Part shown: piece by piece, positions 16,687-26,983 of the stretch
How positions within the stretch are numbered: the stretch's first letter is position 1
Layout of the letters: each line of letters begins with the position of its first letter
From: Leeia speluncae
Lineage (GTDB): Bacteria > Pseudomonadota > Gammaproteobacteria > Burkholderiales > Leeiaceae
Length of the DNA: 64,000 bases
NCBI RefSeq assembly: GCF_020564625.1
Contig: NZ_JAJBZT010000002.1
Coordinates: forward strand, 310,001-374,000
Reading direction: 5' to 3'
The notes under the pieces: model-generated
What the model was told of the DNA's origin: nothing
The model's database searches: none
What the model saw: the letters and a program-made list of their open reading frames with translations, nothing else
Translations under genes and position numbers: made by a program

Positions 16687-17462
16687 ATGAAATTTACTCC
16701 ATTAACAATCTGCATCTGGGTTGCCACGGGCATTTCCCTTTTTCCCTTTTTCCCTTTTTTACGCAGGCAGCAGACAAGCGTTTTTGCGCCAATACAACCG
16801 AACTACCCTCCATCCCTGCCTTTGCCAAACAGCCAGAACAATTCGTACCCGCTGGCTGGAAAGTGGTGGCAAAAAAGGTGGCGGACCTGAATGGTGATCA
16901 CATCAAGGATGTGGCACTGATTATTGAATCCACCAGCCCTTGGCCTACCCTCGTCGCTGATGGTGACCGGCAAGTACCAAATACCGAAAACTTTCATCGC
17001 TGGTTTTTATTGCTAAAAGGGCAGCAAAAAGGCTATTCACTATGGGCGGAGGATAGCCAATTGCTGGGTTCGGATGCAAAAGGGGAACAACCTCATGATG
17101 ATGAGCATCCCTTTATTGTTGCTTCGTCAAAGCAGCTCGAATTAGGCATTCAATTTTTAAGAGGGCATGAAAGTGCCGTTTTCAAGTTGAATCGGCAACG
17201 TCAGTGGCAACTATCCCAAAAAGTGATGACAGGTGTTCTAGCGGATGAATTCATCGAAAGAGCCATCCACTTTGACAAGGGAGTGGTGAAAGATCAGACA
17301 AGCACCTTGAATGCGTCTACCGCCACACGAAAGTTACCTCAGGTAAAAGGAAAGTTTGCTTTGATTCGCCCGTTGATCCTCGGCAAAGACTGTCTGGAGG
17401 ACATTGAAAACCAGTACATCCAACCAATCGCCTCTCTTAGTGAACAAACATGGCTGCGTTAA
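16687..17462 (+). pseudogene. FG-GAP-like secreted protein, out of frame at an 8-base repeat
   Basis: ATG 16687 opens a signal peptide (MKFTPLTICIWVATGISLFPF) that runs into the (CCCTTTTT)3 tract at 16736-16760 and leaves the correct frame. The long frame from there to 17462 encodes the mature protein: TQAADKRFCANTTELPSIP, then VADLNGDHIKDVALIIE, an FG-GAP/VCBS-like calcium-loop motif, then ~170 further residues. Removing one 8-base unit joins both parts exactly and gives the cleavage site FFTQA|ADKRF, like the TQA|D of DUF4189 copies. With three copies the gene is off; with two (or five) it is on. Either a phase-variable gene caught off or a fresh frameshift. Confidence 0.75.
16736..16760 (+). 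repeat. (CCCTTTTT)3 tract inside a signal peptide
   Basis: Three perfect tandem copies of an 8-base unit, followed by an extra T and preceded by TTT. The unit length is not a multiple of three, so each gained or lost copy changes the reading frame of the gene at 16687-17462. Confidence 0.9.
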
Positions 17463-17494
17463 ATAACGCACCATAACCGATGAGTCATCCCACC

Positions 17495-18070
17495 ATGAAA
17501 CAACTTATAGTCAACACGCTAACCACCCTTTTTCTAGGCAGTTGCCTAATCGCCCATGCAGAAGCCAAAGATAAACCGACGCTATTGACGATAGCGGAAC
17601 AGTTTGCCAATGGAGGGGAAATTGCCAGTTACCAGAAAATGACCGGTATTCAGTGGTTAAGCCACACTGGGGACAAACAGAATTGGATTGGGTCTTTTGA
17701 TGTTAACACCAAAGACATTCAAATGCGGGTACAAATACCCGCCTCTGGGCAAGCCCCTGCTCGCTTATTCTTTGCCAGCAACGATATAGCGCAATACAGG
17801 GTTACCCCGCTGCTCAAGAAGAATCTTCCGGGTGCAAAATTCCGGATAATGGCGGATCGCTGCGTTCATGCAGATCACTCCGTTACACCGAAAGTCTGGA
17901 CAGAAATCAAGCTACCGAGTGGCAAGACGGTGTACCTGACCCATTTGCTTGATGGCGTTGCATCGATGAAAGATAAGACCACGGAAAATGGTGATTTTTT
18001 TGAAATGGCACTTACTCGACCGATAGACTCTCGGCTTCAACCTACATGCAAAGATGAAACGACTAATTGA
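17495..18070 (+). CDS. Secreted protein of unknown family, paralog 2
   Basis: 191 residues from ATG 17495 (MKQLIVNTLTTLFLGSCLIAHA|EAKD, a clean signal peptide); an in-frame ATG at 17480 would add five residues. LLKKNLPGAKFRIMADRCVH ... TEIKLPSGKTVYLTHL ... GDFFEMALTRP aligns with the protein at 15889-16473 over its second half. Two cysteines are conserved between them. It starts 32 bases after the FG-GAP-like gene and probably forms one operon with it. Function not recognised. Confidence 0.7.
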   Translation: MKQLIVNTLTTLFLGSCLIAHAEAKDKPTLLTIAEQFANGGEIASYQKMTGIQWLSHTGDKQNWIGSFDVNTKDIQMRVQIPASGQAPARLFFASNDIAQYRVTPLLKKNLPGAKFRIMADRCVHADHSVTPKVWTEIKLPSGKTVYLTHLLDGVASMKDKTTENGDFFEMALTRPIDSRLQPTCKDETTN

Positions 18071-18274
18071 TTTGCGTGCGCCATCGAGGAGAGATGCCGC
18101 CTAGTTTTAAGAATTGAGTTTGGTGAAAAAGAAAGGCATCTGGCTTAGCGGCCTCCGCTGCAGAATATATTTCACATCATTCGGCGGTGGGCTGCTTATA
18201 CACAAAAGTGCCAGTAAGGCTGTATTTGCAATATTTCAGATGATTACTTATATACATTGAGAACGTAGAAAAAC

Positions 18275-18302
18275 AAAAAGCCCTGAATAATCAGGGCTTT
18301 TT
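18275..18302. terminator. Bidirectional intrinsic terminator
   Basis: AAAAAGCCCTGA-ATAA-TCAGGGCTTTTT: a perfect 12-base stem with a 4-base loop, A-run and T-run on either side. It ends the accessory block on the plus strand and the tRNA-Ser transcript on the minus strand. Confidence 0.9.
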
Positions 18303-18311
18303 GTTTGAATT

Positions 18312-18402
18312 TGGCGGAAGCGGTGAGATTCGAACTCACGGGGGACGTTAATCCCCGTCGGTTTTCAAGACCGGTGCATTAAACCAGCTCTGCCACGCTT
18401 CC
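18312..18402 (-). tRNA. tRNA-Ser(UGA)
   Basis: Read on the minus strand it begins GGAAGCG and ends CGCTTCCG-CCA, with the 7-base acceptor stem, a long variable arm (GGGGATTAACGTCCCC), the TTCGAATC T-loop and the anticodon loop CTTGAAA with anticodon TGA. The CCA end is encoded. The gene's 3' end faces the accessory block at 10.6-18.1 kb. Confidence 0.97.
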
Positions 18403-18568
18403 ATTCAGATTATCGCTACCGACATGCGGTAACGAAGGCCGAATAATACACACGTTTTTTTGAAAAAGCTAGCCCTATTTTGTGATTTTTATAAAATTTG
18501 TCCATTTTTCTTGCTAAGCCAGTGAAATCGCCTAGACTGAGGGCATAAACTTTGCGAAAAAATGCCGC

Positions 18569-19993
18569 GTGGACAAGCATCTTCCTTTGCAACATGTAAT
18601 CGACTCTATTGCTGATCTGATCTATTTTAAAGATCAGCAGAGTACCTATGTGGGTTGCAACCAAGCGTTTGCTAGATATGCTGGGCTATCTATTGCCGAG
18701 ATAGTAGGTAAAAAAGATACCGACTTACCCATGCTGTCTAACCCAGAACTCTTTCAGACCAGAGATATTCAGGTAATGGCGACCCTTGCCCCGCTGATTA
18801 CAGAAGACTGGTTAATTCATCAAACCATGGGGCAGCGTTTATATGAAATTGTGAAGTCCCCTTTTTATGATGATGCCAATCAACTCTGTGGCGTCATTGG
18901 TGTAGGGAGAGACATCACCAACCATTGGCGCATCAAACAAAGAGATGAAACCAGACAGTTAGCCCTTGCGCTAACAGCTAGCCAAGCCCCGTTACAAGAA
19001 ATTTTGGATGCCATTGTGAAAGGCTTAGAAGCCGAGGTATCCGGACGGCTTTGCTCGATCCTACTGCTAAGCGATGATGGTGAGCATCTACTTTGCGGAT
19101 CTGCCCCTAGCCTGCCTGACTTTTACAACCAAGCAGTGCATGGTTTATCGCCAGGCATTGGCGTTGGCTCTTGCGGAACCGCTGTTGCCTCTGGCAAGCG
19201 GGTGATTGTTGAAGATATTCTGACCCATCCTTATTGGGCCCCCTTTAAAGCATTAGTTAGCCAAGCAGGCCTAGCCGCCTGTTGGTCTCAGCCCATTTTT
19301 TCTTCTAGCGGTAAGGTATTGGGTAGTTTTGCGATTTATCATCGAGAAATCACCCATCCGACCTTGGAAGACCTCACCTCGATTGAGCAAGCGGCTAGCA
19401 TTACTTCTTTAGCAATTGAATACCACGCCGCACGATTATCTTTAGAACGCCAAGCGAAAACGGATTTGCTAACTAATATCGGCAACCGCCGATATTTTCA
19501 GGAACATGCAGAAACCATCTTGCAGCAACATGCGGCAGCCAAACAGCCGATCGCATTACTGTTCATTGATGTGGATTTCTTTAAGCTCATTAATGATATG
19601 TTTGGACACAAAGCGGGGGATGACACGCTGATTGCGCTAGGAAAATACTTTACCGAATGCCAACGAGAACAAGATGTGTTGGCGCGGATGGGCGGGGAAG
19701 AATTTGCCTATTTATTGCCAGAAACCGATGGCGAGACGGCATTAGCTTTTGCGCAGCAGTTACAAGCAGGTTTGACGCGCTTTTATGATCAGCAACCTCA
19801 TTTGCAAGCGAAGCCGACACTATCAATCGGCGTGGCGGCATTTAGTACGGGGTGCGGTACGCTAGACCAACTCTTATCTCGGGCCGATACCGCGCTCTAT
19901 GAGGCAAAGAACCAAGGTAGAAATTGCTCAAAACTTTATTTACCCTCCCCCCCTCTGACTCAACCGGCCTCGCCCACCAATTTCTTGCAATAA
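18569..19993 (+). CDS. Diguanylate cyclase, PAS-GAF-GGDEF
   Basis: 474 residues from GTG 18569, the only start before the PAS domain. PAS domain about 5-118 (IDSIADLIYFKDQQSTYVGCN), GAF about 140-287 (SCGTAVASGKRVIVEDI), GGDEF about 290-455 with the active motif GGEEF at 375-379, catalytic FIDVDFFKLIND upstream and an inhibitory RxxD site (REQD, 366-369) five residues before it. It should make c-di-GMP and be subject to product inhibition. No membrane helix, so it is cytoplasmic and senses an internal signal. Stands alone after the tRNA gene. Confidence 0.9.
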   Translation: MDKHLPLQHVIDSIADLIYFKDQQSTYVGCNQAFARYAGLSIAEIVGKKDTDLPMLSNPELFQTRDIQVMATLAPLITEDWLIHQTMGQRLYEIVKSPFYDDANQLCGVIGVGRDITNHWRIKQRDETRQLALALTASQAPLQEILDAIVKGLEAEVSGRLCSILLLSDDGEHLLCGSAPSLPDFYNQAVHGLSPGIGVGSCGTAVASGKRVIVEDILTHPYWAPFKALVSQAGLAACWSQPIFSSSGKVLGSFAIYHREITHPTLEDLTSIEQAASITSLAIEYHAARLSLERQAKTDLLTNIGNRRYFQEHAETILQQHAAAKQPIALLFIDVDFFKLINDMFGHKAGDDTLIALGKYFTECQREQDVLARMGGEEFAYLLPETDGETALAFAQQLQAGLTRFYDQQPHLQAKPTLSIGVAAFSTGCGTLDQLLSRADTALYEAKNQGRNCSKLYLPSPPLTQPASPTNFLQ

Positions 19994-20087
19994 TCTTGTG
20001 AAGTATTGGAAACTTATTGGCTTTCCGGTTACTCTTAGACATTAAGCAGTGATTACACTGACGTTTCGTTTTTTGAGGAGAAACATT

Positions 20088-20774
20088 ATGCAACCGTATG
20101 GTATCCCGGCTGGTCGCGCTGGCACGCTGGATTCTGTCAGTCGCAACAAGGTACTTCGTAATACTTATGGGTTGTTGGGTCTTTCGATGATCCCAACAGC
20201 CATTGGCGCTATGCTAGGCATTTCTTTGCAGTTCCATATGTCACCAATGATGGGGTTATTGGTATTTATGGGCGTTGCCTTTGGTAGCATGTTCTTGATT
20301 GAGAAAAACAAGAACAACAGCATGGGCGTGGTCTTACTGCTTGGTTTTACCTTCTTTATGGGCTTGTGGTTGTCTCAGCTACTACAAGTGGCCTTACGCT
20401 TCCCGAATGGCGCACAGAGTATTGCGCTAGCAGCGGGTGGTACAGGTGTTACCTTCTTGGCGATGTCTACCATTGCAACAGTTAGCAAACGCGATTTCAG
20501 CTCTTTAGGTAAGTTTCTGTTTATTGGTTTGATTGTGGCGTTGGTCGCAGGTATTGCGAACATTTGGCTACAACTACCAGCGTTGGCGTTGACACTATCA
20601 GCAGCCATGGTGGTGATCTCTAGCTTATACATGCTTTACGATGTAAGCCGTGTGGTCAATGGTGGAGAGACAAACTATATTTCTGCGGCTTTAGCGATTT
20701 ACTTGGATATCTACAATTTGTTCCAAAACTTGCTATTCCTGATTTTGTCTTTGACTGGCAACAGCCGTGACTAA
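20088..20774 (+). CDS. Bax inhibitor-1 / YccA family membrane protein
   Basis: 228 residues from ATG 20088, preceded by GAGGAG at a good distance. About seven membrane helices. YDVSRVVNGG followed by NYISAALAIYLDIYNLFQNLL is the C-terminal signature of the BI-1/TMBIM family, here with the conserved aspartates. Bacterial members (YccA, YbhL) act as membrane channels or modulators of FtsH proteolysis; which applies here is unknown. Followed by a strong terminator. Confidence 0.88.
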   Translation: MQPYGIPAGRAGTLDSVSRNKVLRNTYGLLGLSMIPTAIGAMLGISLQFHMSPMMGLLVFMGVAFGSMFLIEKNKNNSMGVVLLLGFTFFMGLWLSQLLQVALRFPNGAQSIALAAGGTGVTFLAMSTIATVSKRDFSSLGKFLFIGLIVALVAGIANIWLQLPALALTLSAAMVVISSLYMLYDVSRVVNGGETNYISAALAIYLDIYNLFQNLLFLILSLTGNSRD

Positions 20775-20809
20775 GCAAACGTTCTAGAGACTTCGTCTCC
20801 TGACAAAAC

Positions 20810-20832
20810 AAGGCCGGTCTCCGGCCTTTTTT
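20810..20832 (+). terminator. Intrinsic terminator after the BI-1 gene
   Basis: AAGGCCGG-TCT-CCGGCC followed by TTTTTT: 8-base GC-rich stem and T-run 36 bases after the stop. Confidence 0.92.
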
Positions 20833-20890
20833 GTTGCCTCGCAATCTGTATAATGTAATGAATCATTCATATATGAATGATTTTTTTGCG

Positions 20891-21022
20891 TCTTCAGGGC
20901 GGGGCGAAACTCCCCACCGGCGGTAAAGCATACTTGCTAAGCCCGCGAGCGCCTCTGATAGAGGGTCAGCAGATCTGGTGCAACTCCAGAGCCGACGGTT
21001 ATAGTCCGGATGAAAGAAGATG
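20891..21022 (+). promoter_or_regulatory. FMN riboswitch (RFN element)
   Basis: The typical RFN segments occur in order: TCTTCAGGGCGGGGCGAAA, CCCCACCGGCGGTAAA, AGCCCGCGAGCG, GATCTGGTGCAACTCCAGAG, CCGACGGTTATAGTCCGGAT and GAAAGAAGA pairing back to the start. It lies about 105 bases before ribB and would lower ribB expression when FMN is plentiful. Confidence 0.97.
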
Positions 21023-21128
21023 AGAACGGAAACGGGTGCGCCTACGCGTTTGGCGTATGCTCGTCTGCGTTTACTTGTTTTACAAGCCCCTTTAGGCGTG
21101 TTTCTCTTTTTATACGAGGACCGTCAAC

Positions 21129-21779
21129 ATGCATTCTTCTCTACTTTCCCAACGTATTTCTGCGGCTATTCTGGCGTTGCAAGCGGGTCGCCCTGTGATT
21201 GTGACTGACGATAATGATCGCGAAGATGAAGCCGATCTCATTTTGGCTGCAGATGCGATTAGCATCCCCGAAATGGCAAGGATGATTCGTGATGGCAGCG
21301 GTATTGTTTGCCTTTGCCTAACGGAAGAAAAAGCTCGCGCCTTACAACTAGCCCCCATGGTGAGCAACAACGAAAGCCAATATGGCACCGCATTTACTGT
21401 CACTATTGAAGCCAAAGAAGGGATTACGACTGGCGTGTCTGCTGCTGATAGAACGCAGACGATTCGCACGGCAGTAGCAACCAATGCGCAAGCAAGCGAT
21501 TTAGCAAGGCCAGGACACGTTTTTCCGCTGATTGCGAACGCTGGTGGCGTATTGGCACGTAGAGGCCATACAGAGGCGTCTATTGAGCTTGCTACGCTTG
21601 CAGGTTTTAGTCCGGCGGGCGTGCTGTGCGAATTAATGAACCCAGATGGCACGATGATGCGTGGCGAACAATTGCATCGTTATAGCGAGGATAACCAGTT
21701 ACCGATGTTATCGATTGCTGACTTGGTGGAGTGGAAACAGCAGACAAATGCGACTCAAGCCATTGCACTAACCCATTAA
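21129..21779 (+). CDS. ribB: 3,4-dihydroxy-2-butanone-4-phosphate synthase
   Basis: 216 residues, the length of the stand-alone RibB (no GTP cyclohydrolase II half). [45 protein letters not shown] and [15 protein letters not shown] cover the catalytic acidic loop and ribulose-5-phosphate site. It makes the four-carbon precursor of riboflavin. GAGGA precedes the ATG and the FMN riboswitch controls it. The other rib genes are elsewhere, as expected for a stand-alone, riboswitch-controlled copy. Confidence 0.95.
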   Translation: MHSSLLSQRISAAILALQAGRPVIVTDDNDREDEADLILAADAISIPEMARMIRDGSGIVCLCLTEEKARALQLAPMVSNNESQYGTAFTVTIEAKEGITTGVSAADRTQTIRTAVATNAQASDLARPGHVFPLIANAGGVLARRGHTEASIELATLAGFSPAGVLCELMNPDGTMMRGEQLHRYSEDNQLPMLSIADLVEWKQQTNATQAIALTH

Positions 21780-21854
21780 CAGGGGCGAATGGCGACCGTT
21801 CTATTTGTTTTGCTTTTCGTATTAGTTACACGTAAATCAACACCAATAGACAAC

Positions 21855-21886
21855 AAAAAACCCGCTAATTGCTTAGCGGGTTTTTT
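21855..21886. terminator. Bidirectional terminator between ribB and groL
   Basis: AAAAAACCCGCTAA-TTGC-TTAGCGGGTTTTTT, a perfect stem flanked by A- and T-runs, serving both converging genes. Confidence 0.93.
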
Positions 21887-21936
21887 GTGTTGGTCAGCAA
21901 CATGGCTGACCGAGCGTATCGGGTAGATACGGCAGA

Positions 21937-23580
<1,644 letters not shown>

Positions 23581-23654
23581 TTAACTCCAATATATTATTT
23601 AATTCGATTAACCGAAAGATCAATTAACGGGGAAGACTGGGGCAACGCCACCAA

Positions 23655-23945
23655 TTAGCCTTCAACCACGCCCATTACATCTTCTTCGCGCATCACTAGT
23701 AGCTCTTCGCCGTCAACTTTAACGGTCTGGCCACTGTATTTACCGAAAATCACTTTGTCGCCAACGCTTAGGCTCATCGCACGTACAGCGCCGTTTTCTT
23801 GGATTTTGCCAGCGCCAACAGCGATCACTTCGCCCATGTCTGGTTTTTCGGTCGCGCTACCTGGTAGTACGATACCAGATGAAGTTTTTTCTTCTGCTTC
23901 TAGACGTTTTACGATTACACGGTCGTGCAACGGACGAATCTTCAT
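23655..23945 (-). CDS. groES: Co-chaperonin GroES
   Basis: 96 residues from ATG 23945, preceded by AAGGAG; the longer in-frame start at 24071 runs through the CIRCE operator and is rejected. [14 protein letters not shown], the mobile loop [14 protein letters not shown] and [20 protein letters not shown] are standard. It caps GroEL. Confidence 0.97.
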   Translation of the reverse strand: MKIRPLHDRVIVKRLEAEEKTSSGIVLPGSATEKPDMGEVIAVGAGKIQENGAVRAMSLSVGDKVIFGKYSGQTVKVDGEELLVMREEDVMGVVEG

Positions 23946-24016
23946 AACTAACTCCTTGATAATTAACGAGAAAACACGCTCGTATGCGGTAAGTATTCTA
24001 CGGGCATCGGTTTTAT

Positions 24017-24043
24017 TTAGCACTCGACCCCTGCGAGTGCTAA
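24017..24043 (-). promoter_or_regulatory. CIRCE operator (HrcA site)
   Basis: TTAGCACTC-N9-GAGTGCTAA, a perfect inverted repeat identical to the CIRCE consensus, 72 bases before the groES start. HrcA should repress groESL here until heat shock. Confidence 0.97.
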
Positions 24044-24143
24044 TGATATGGGCGGGTTTATTCCTTTTCAAGAGGGAAAATGAAAACTTTTTTGTGTTTT
24101 TGCATTTCCCCTAGCGTAACGGCTTTGATTTACAATTTGATGT

Positions 24144-25076
24144 ATGAAAAAACCTGCTGTTCGTCTGTGCGACTTACCTTCCCCGCTTCCTGTCAGAGAT
24201 GGCATTGCGCCTAGCTACGCTTGGCTTCCTGAAGGCAACTGGCCCACTATTTATGCTTTTTTGCTCGATCGCTTTGCGGTCATTGGCGAATCTATTCTCA
24301 GCAAGCGATTAGCTAATGGTGAAATTGTCGATGAAGTTGGCTTGCCAATTGATTTACTTACCCCTTACAAGGCAGGTAAGCGAATTTGGTATTACCGTGA
24401 AGTGGAAGCAGAGCCTCGCATTCCTTTTGAAGCGGAGATTTTATTTCAAGATGCGCATCTGCTTGTCGTCGATAAACCGCACTTTCTGCCGATGTCTCCA
24501 GCCGGAAATTACTTAAAAGAAACACTGCTGATCCGATTACGTGCAGCGTTAAATAACCAAGACATTACGCCGATTCATCGTCTAGATAGAGAAACAGCTG
24601 GGGTGGTGATGTTTTGCTTAACGCCAGAGTTAAGAGGAAAGTACCAACGCCTATTTGAAGCGAGAGAAGTGCAGAAAACGTATGAAGCGATTGCGCCATG
24701 GAAAGATGGGCTCTCTTTTCCACGCGTACACCAAAGCAAAATGGTGGATGGAGATCACTTTGTTACGATGAAAGAAGTGCCTGGAGAACCAAACAGTGAA
24801 ACGGAAATGTCTGTTTTGGCAAGATTTGGCGATTGGGCACTTTACCAACTAAAACCACACACAGGAAGAAAGCATCAATTACGCGTGCACTTAGCTAGCT
24901 TGGGAATTCCTATTTTGCACGACCCGTTCTACCCAATTATGTTGCCCGATAAAGGCGATGATTTTTCTAAGCCACTACAGTTACTCGCAAGATCTATTGA
25001 ATTTATTGACCCCATTACCCATATGACTAGGCATTTCGTCAGTAAACGACATCTCAACGGCATGGAAGGTTTATGA
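24144..25076 (+). CDS. RluA-family pseudouridine synthase
   Basis: 310 residues. HRLDRETAG (catalytic Asp 148), LLVVDKPHFLPMSP and KPHTGRKHQLRVHLASLG are the RluA-family motifs. It isomerises uridines in rRNA or tRNA; the target cannot be told. An unusual N-terminal ~90 residues replaces the usual S4 domain (GNWPTIYAFLLDRFAVIGESILSKRL looks like a shortened S4-like part). Divergent from groESL. Confidence 0.88.
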   Translation: MKKPAVRLCDLPSPLPVRDGIAPSYAWLPEGNWPTIYAFLLDRFAVIGESILSKRLANGEIVDEVGLPIDLLTPYKAGKRIWYYREVEAEPRIPFEAEILFQDAHLLVVDKPHFLPMSPAGNYLKETLLIRLRAALNNQDITPIHRLDRETAGVVMFCLTPELRGKYQRLFEAREVQKTYEAIAPWKDGLSFPRVHQSKMVDGDHFVTMKEVPGEPNSETEMSVLARFGDWALYQLKPHTGRKHQLRVHLASLGIPILHDPFYPIMLPDKGDDFSKPLQLLARSIEFIDPITHMTRHFVSKRHLNGMEGL

Positions 25077-25115
25077 TTCAACTTAGTCAAGTAATACTGA
25101 AGGAGGGATAACATC

Positions 25116-25469
25116 ATGCTAGCAATTCGCTTTTCGAATGAACAAATAGAAAAAATTCGAAGTGAGGCATTATTTTACCAATGTGCTTGCCCCGCTCAAG
25201 TTTGTGTCTCGATTGCCTCCCTGCGCGGCCTTTATGAATACCAACAAAATTGTCTATCTGATACCTCAAAAACAGAAAACGAAGTACGGGTTCACAGTGA
25301 AATAGCCGCATCAGTCCGCAAGGCACACGCAGAAATGGAAGCGTGTTTAGATACGGTACTAACGTTAGAAGGCTGGGACAGAAATACTTTTGAGATGCCT
25401 GAAGGTTTGAGAATAAAATTAACCGAGGATATTCTTTCGACCATCGACAAAAAAGAAAATAAATTTTAA
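25116..25469 (+). CDS. Conserved small protein of unknown function
   Basis: 117 residues with an excellent ribosome site (AGGAGGG, ten bases upstream). Not recognised. The protein is cytoplasmic, helical by composition, with three cysteines close together (YQCACPAQVCVSI) near residue 25-33 and no membrane segment. It sits 39 bases after the pseudouridine synthase and ten before bioA, so it is likely part of that transcript. Function unknown; metal binding by the cysteines is only a guess. Confidence 0.65.
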   Translation: MLAIRFSNEQIEKIRSEALFYQCACPAQVCVSIASLRGLYEYQQNCLSDTSKTENEVRVHSEIAASVRKAHAEMEACLDTVLTLEGWDRNTFEMPEGLRIKLTEDILSTIDKKENKF

Positions 25470-25479
25470 GGGTACGAGC

Positions 25480-26853
25480 GTGCAAATGAATAGCGAATGG
25501 ATTAAACGAAGCCTGAATGCCGTTTGGCATCCTTGTACCCAAATGAAACGCCATGAAACCTTTCCACTTGTCCCAATTGATCGCGCTAAAGGCGTTTGGT
25601 TGTATGACTTTGAAGGCAAACGTTATCTAGATGGCGTGTCTAGCTGGTGGGTGAATCTATTTGGACACGGACATCCGCATATCAAGGCGCGTATTAATGC
25701 GCAGTTAGAGTCGCTAGACCATGTCATGCTCGCAGGCTTCACGCATGCACCGGCTGTCGAATTAGCAGAAAAGCTCTCTGCGAAAACGGGCGGTGCACTT
25801 GGCCATGCTTTTTTTGGTTCTGATGGCGCATCCGCAGTGGAAGTGGCACTAAAAATGAGCTTTCATTATTGGCGTAATGTCGGCAAACCCAACAAAACGC
25901 AGTTCATTCACTTAGCCAACAGTTATCATGGAGAAACCATTGGTGCATTGTCTGTTACCGATGTAGAAATTTTCAAAGACACCTATGCAGCACTCGTGAA
26001 AACCTCTCATGAAGTCCCTGCACCGGATAATCGCGCAAACGCACAACTTAGCAGCGAACAAATTGCGGCCGATGCAGCGGAACATTTAGAAAACTGGCTG
26101 AAAGAACATCACGAAACAACGGCGGCGCTGATTGTAGAACCGTTGGTTCAAGGGGCGGCGGGAATGTCGATGTACTCCCCTTACTATTTGAAGCGTGCAC
26201 GTGCCTTGTGTAATCAATACGATGTGCATTTGATTTGCGATGAAATTGCTGTGGGCTTTGGACGCACTGGTAGTTTTTTTGCGAGTGAACAAGCTGGCAT
26301 TTGGCCAGATTTAATTTGCTTATCGAAAGGGATTACCGGCGGTGTACTGCCATTGTCTGTCGTCATGTGCACCGATACCTTATATGGCGCGTTTTATGAT
26401 GAAGATATCCGAAAAGGTTTTCTGCACTCGCATTCTTACACCGGCAACCCATTAGCCTGTAGTGCAGCACTAGCCACCTTAGAGCTGTTTGAACATACCG
26501 ATGTACTCGCGCAAAACCGTTTAATTGCGAGCCGGATTAATGCACTAGCTGAGCCGATTCGTAAATTGCCTTATGTGCAACACTTCCGCCAAGCAGGCAC
26601 CACAGGCGCCGGCATGATTTGGGCGTTTGAAGTCAACGATGCACCAACGGGATTTGCGCAGCAATTGTTTGCGGCTGCGTTAAAACATGAATTACTGCTG
26701 CGCCCAATGGGTAATACCGTCTACTGGATGCCAGCATTTAACCTAACAGACGATGAGGCCACTCATCTTGTGAATGCGACTTTCCGTGCATTACAAGATG
26801 TCATGGGGCAGGCATGTGGTGTAAGATCGCAACCTGATATTAAAATGGCATAG
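25480..26853 (+). CDS. bioA: Adenosylmethionine-8-amino-7-oxononanoate aminotransferase
   Basis: 457 residues. WHPCTQM near the start, GVSSWWVNLFGHGHP, FFGSDGASAVEVALKMS, YHGETIGALS and LSKGITGGVLPLSVV (PLP lysine) identify BioA, the class III aminotransferase that uses SAM as amino donor in biotin synthesis. Start GTG 25480 has AAGGG seven bases upstream; ATG 25486 in frame is the alternative. No other bio gene is nearby. Confidence 0.95.
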   Translation: MQMNSEWIKRSLNAVWHPCTQMKRHETFPLVPIDRAKGVWLYDFEGKRYLDGVSSWWVNLFGHGHPHIKARINAQLESLDHVMLAGFTHAPAVELAEKLSAKTGGALGHAFFGSDGASAVEVALKMSFHYWRNVGKPNKTQFIHLANSYHGETIGALSVTDVEIFKDTYAALVKTSHEVPAPDNRANAQLSSEQIAADAAEHLENWLKEHHETTAALIVEPLVQGAAGMSMYSPYYLKRARALCNQYDVHLICDEIAVGFGRTGSFFASEQAGIWPDLICLSKGITGGVLPLSVVMCTDTLYGAFYDEDIRKGFLHSHSYTGNPLACSAALATLELFEHTDVLAQNRLIASRINALAEPIRKLPYVQHFRQAGTTGAGMIWAFEVNDAPTGFAQQLFAAALKHELLLRPMGNTVYWMPAFNLTDDEATHLVNATFRALQDVMGQACGVRSQPDIKMA

Positions 26854-26983
26854 TCAAAGGGGCCATGCCATTATCGCAGAGATGTAAGTAGTCATTTTGT
26901 TGTAGCTGGAAAGCTGTTTTTGTAATTGATTGTGGCCAGCACTCACCACCAATTGAACAGGTGGTTGGCCAATTGGAGAACTC

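Noticed and set aside
16612-16890. 92-codon frame starting at 16612 as a gene of its own
   Set aside because: Only the part from ATG 16687 makes sense, as the signal peptide of the frame-shifted gene; the tail after the repeat is out-of-frame reading.
21010-21208. Short frames over the end of the FMN riboswitch
   Set aside because: They overlap a structured RNA and the ribB start and encode nothing recognisable.
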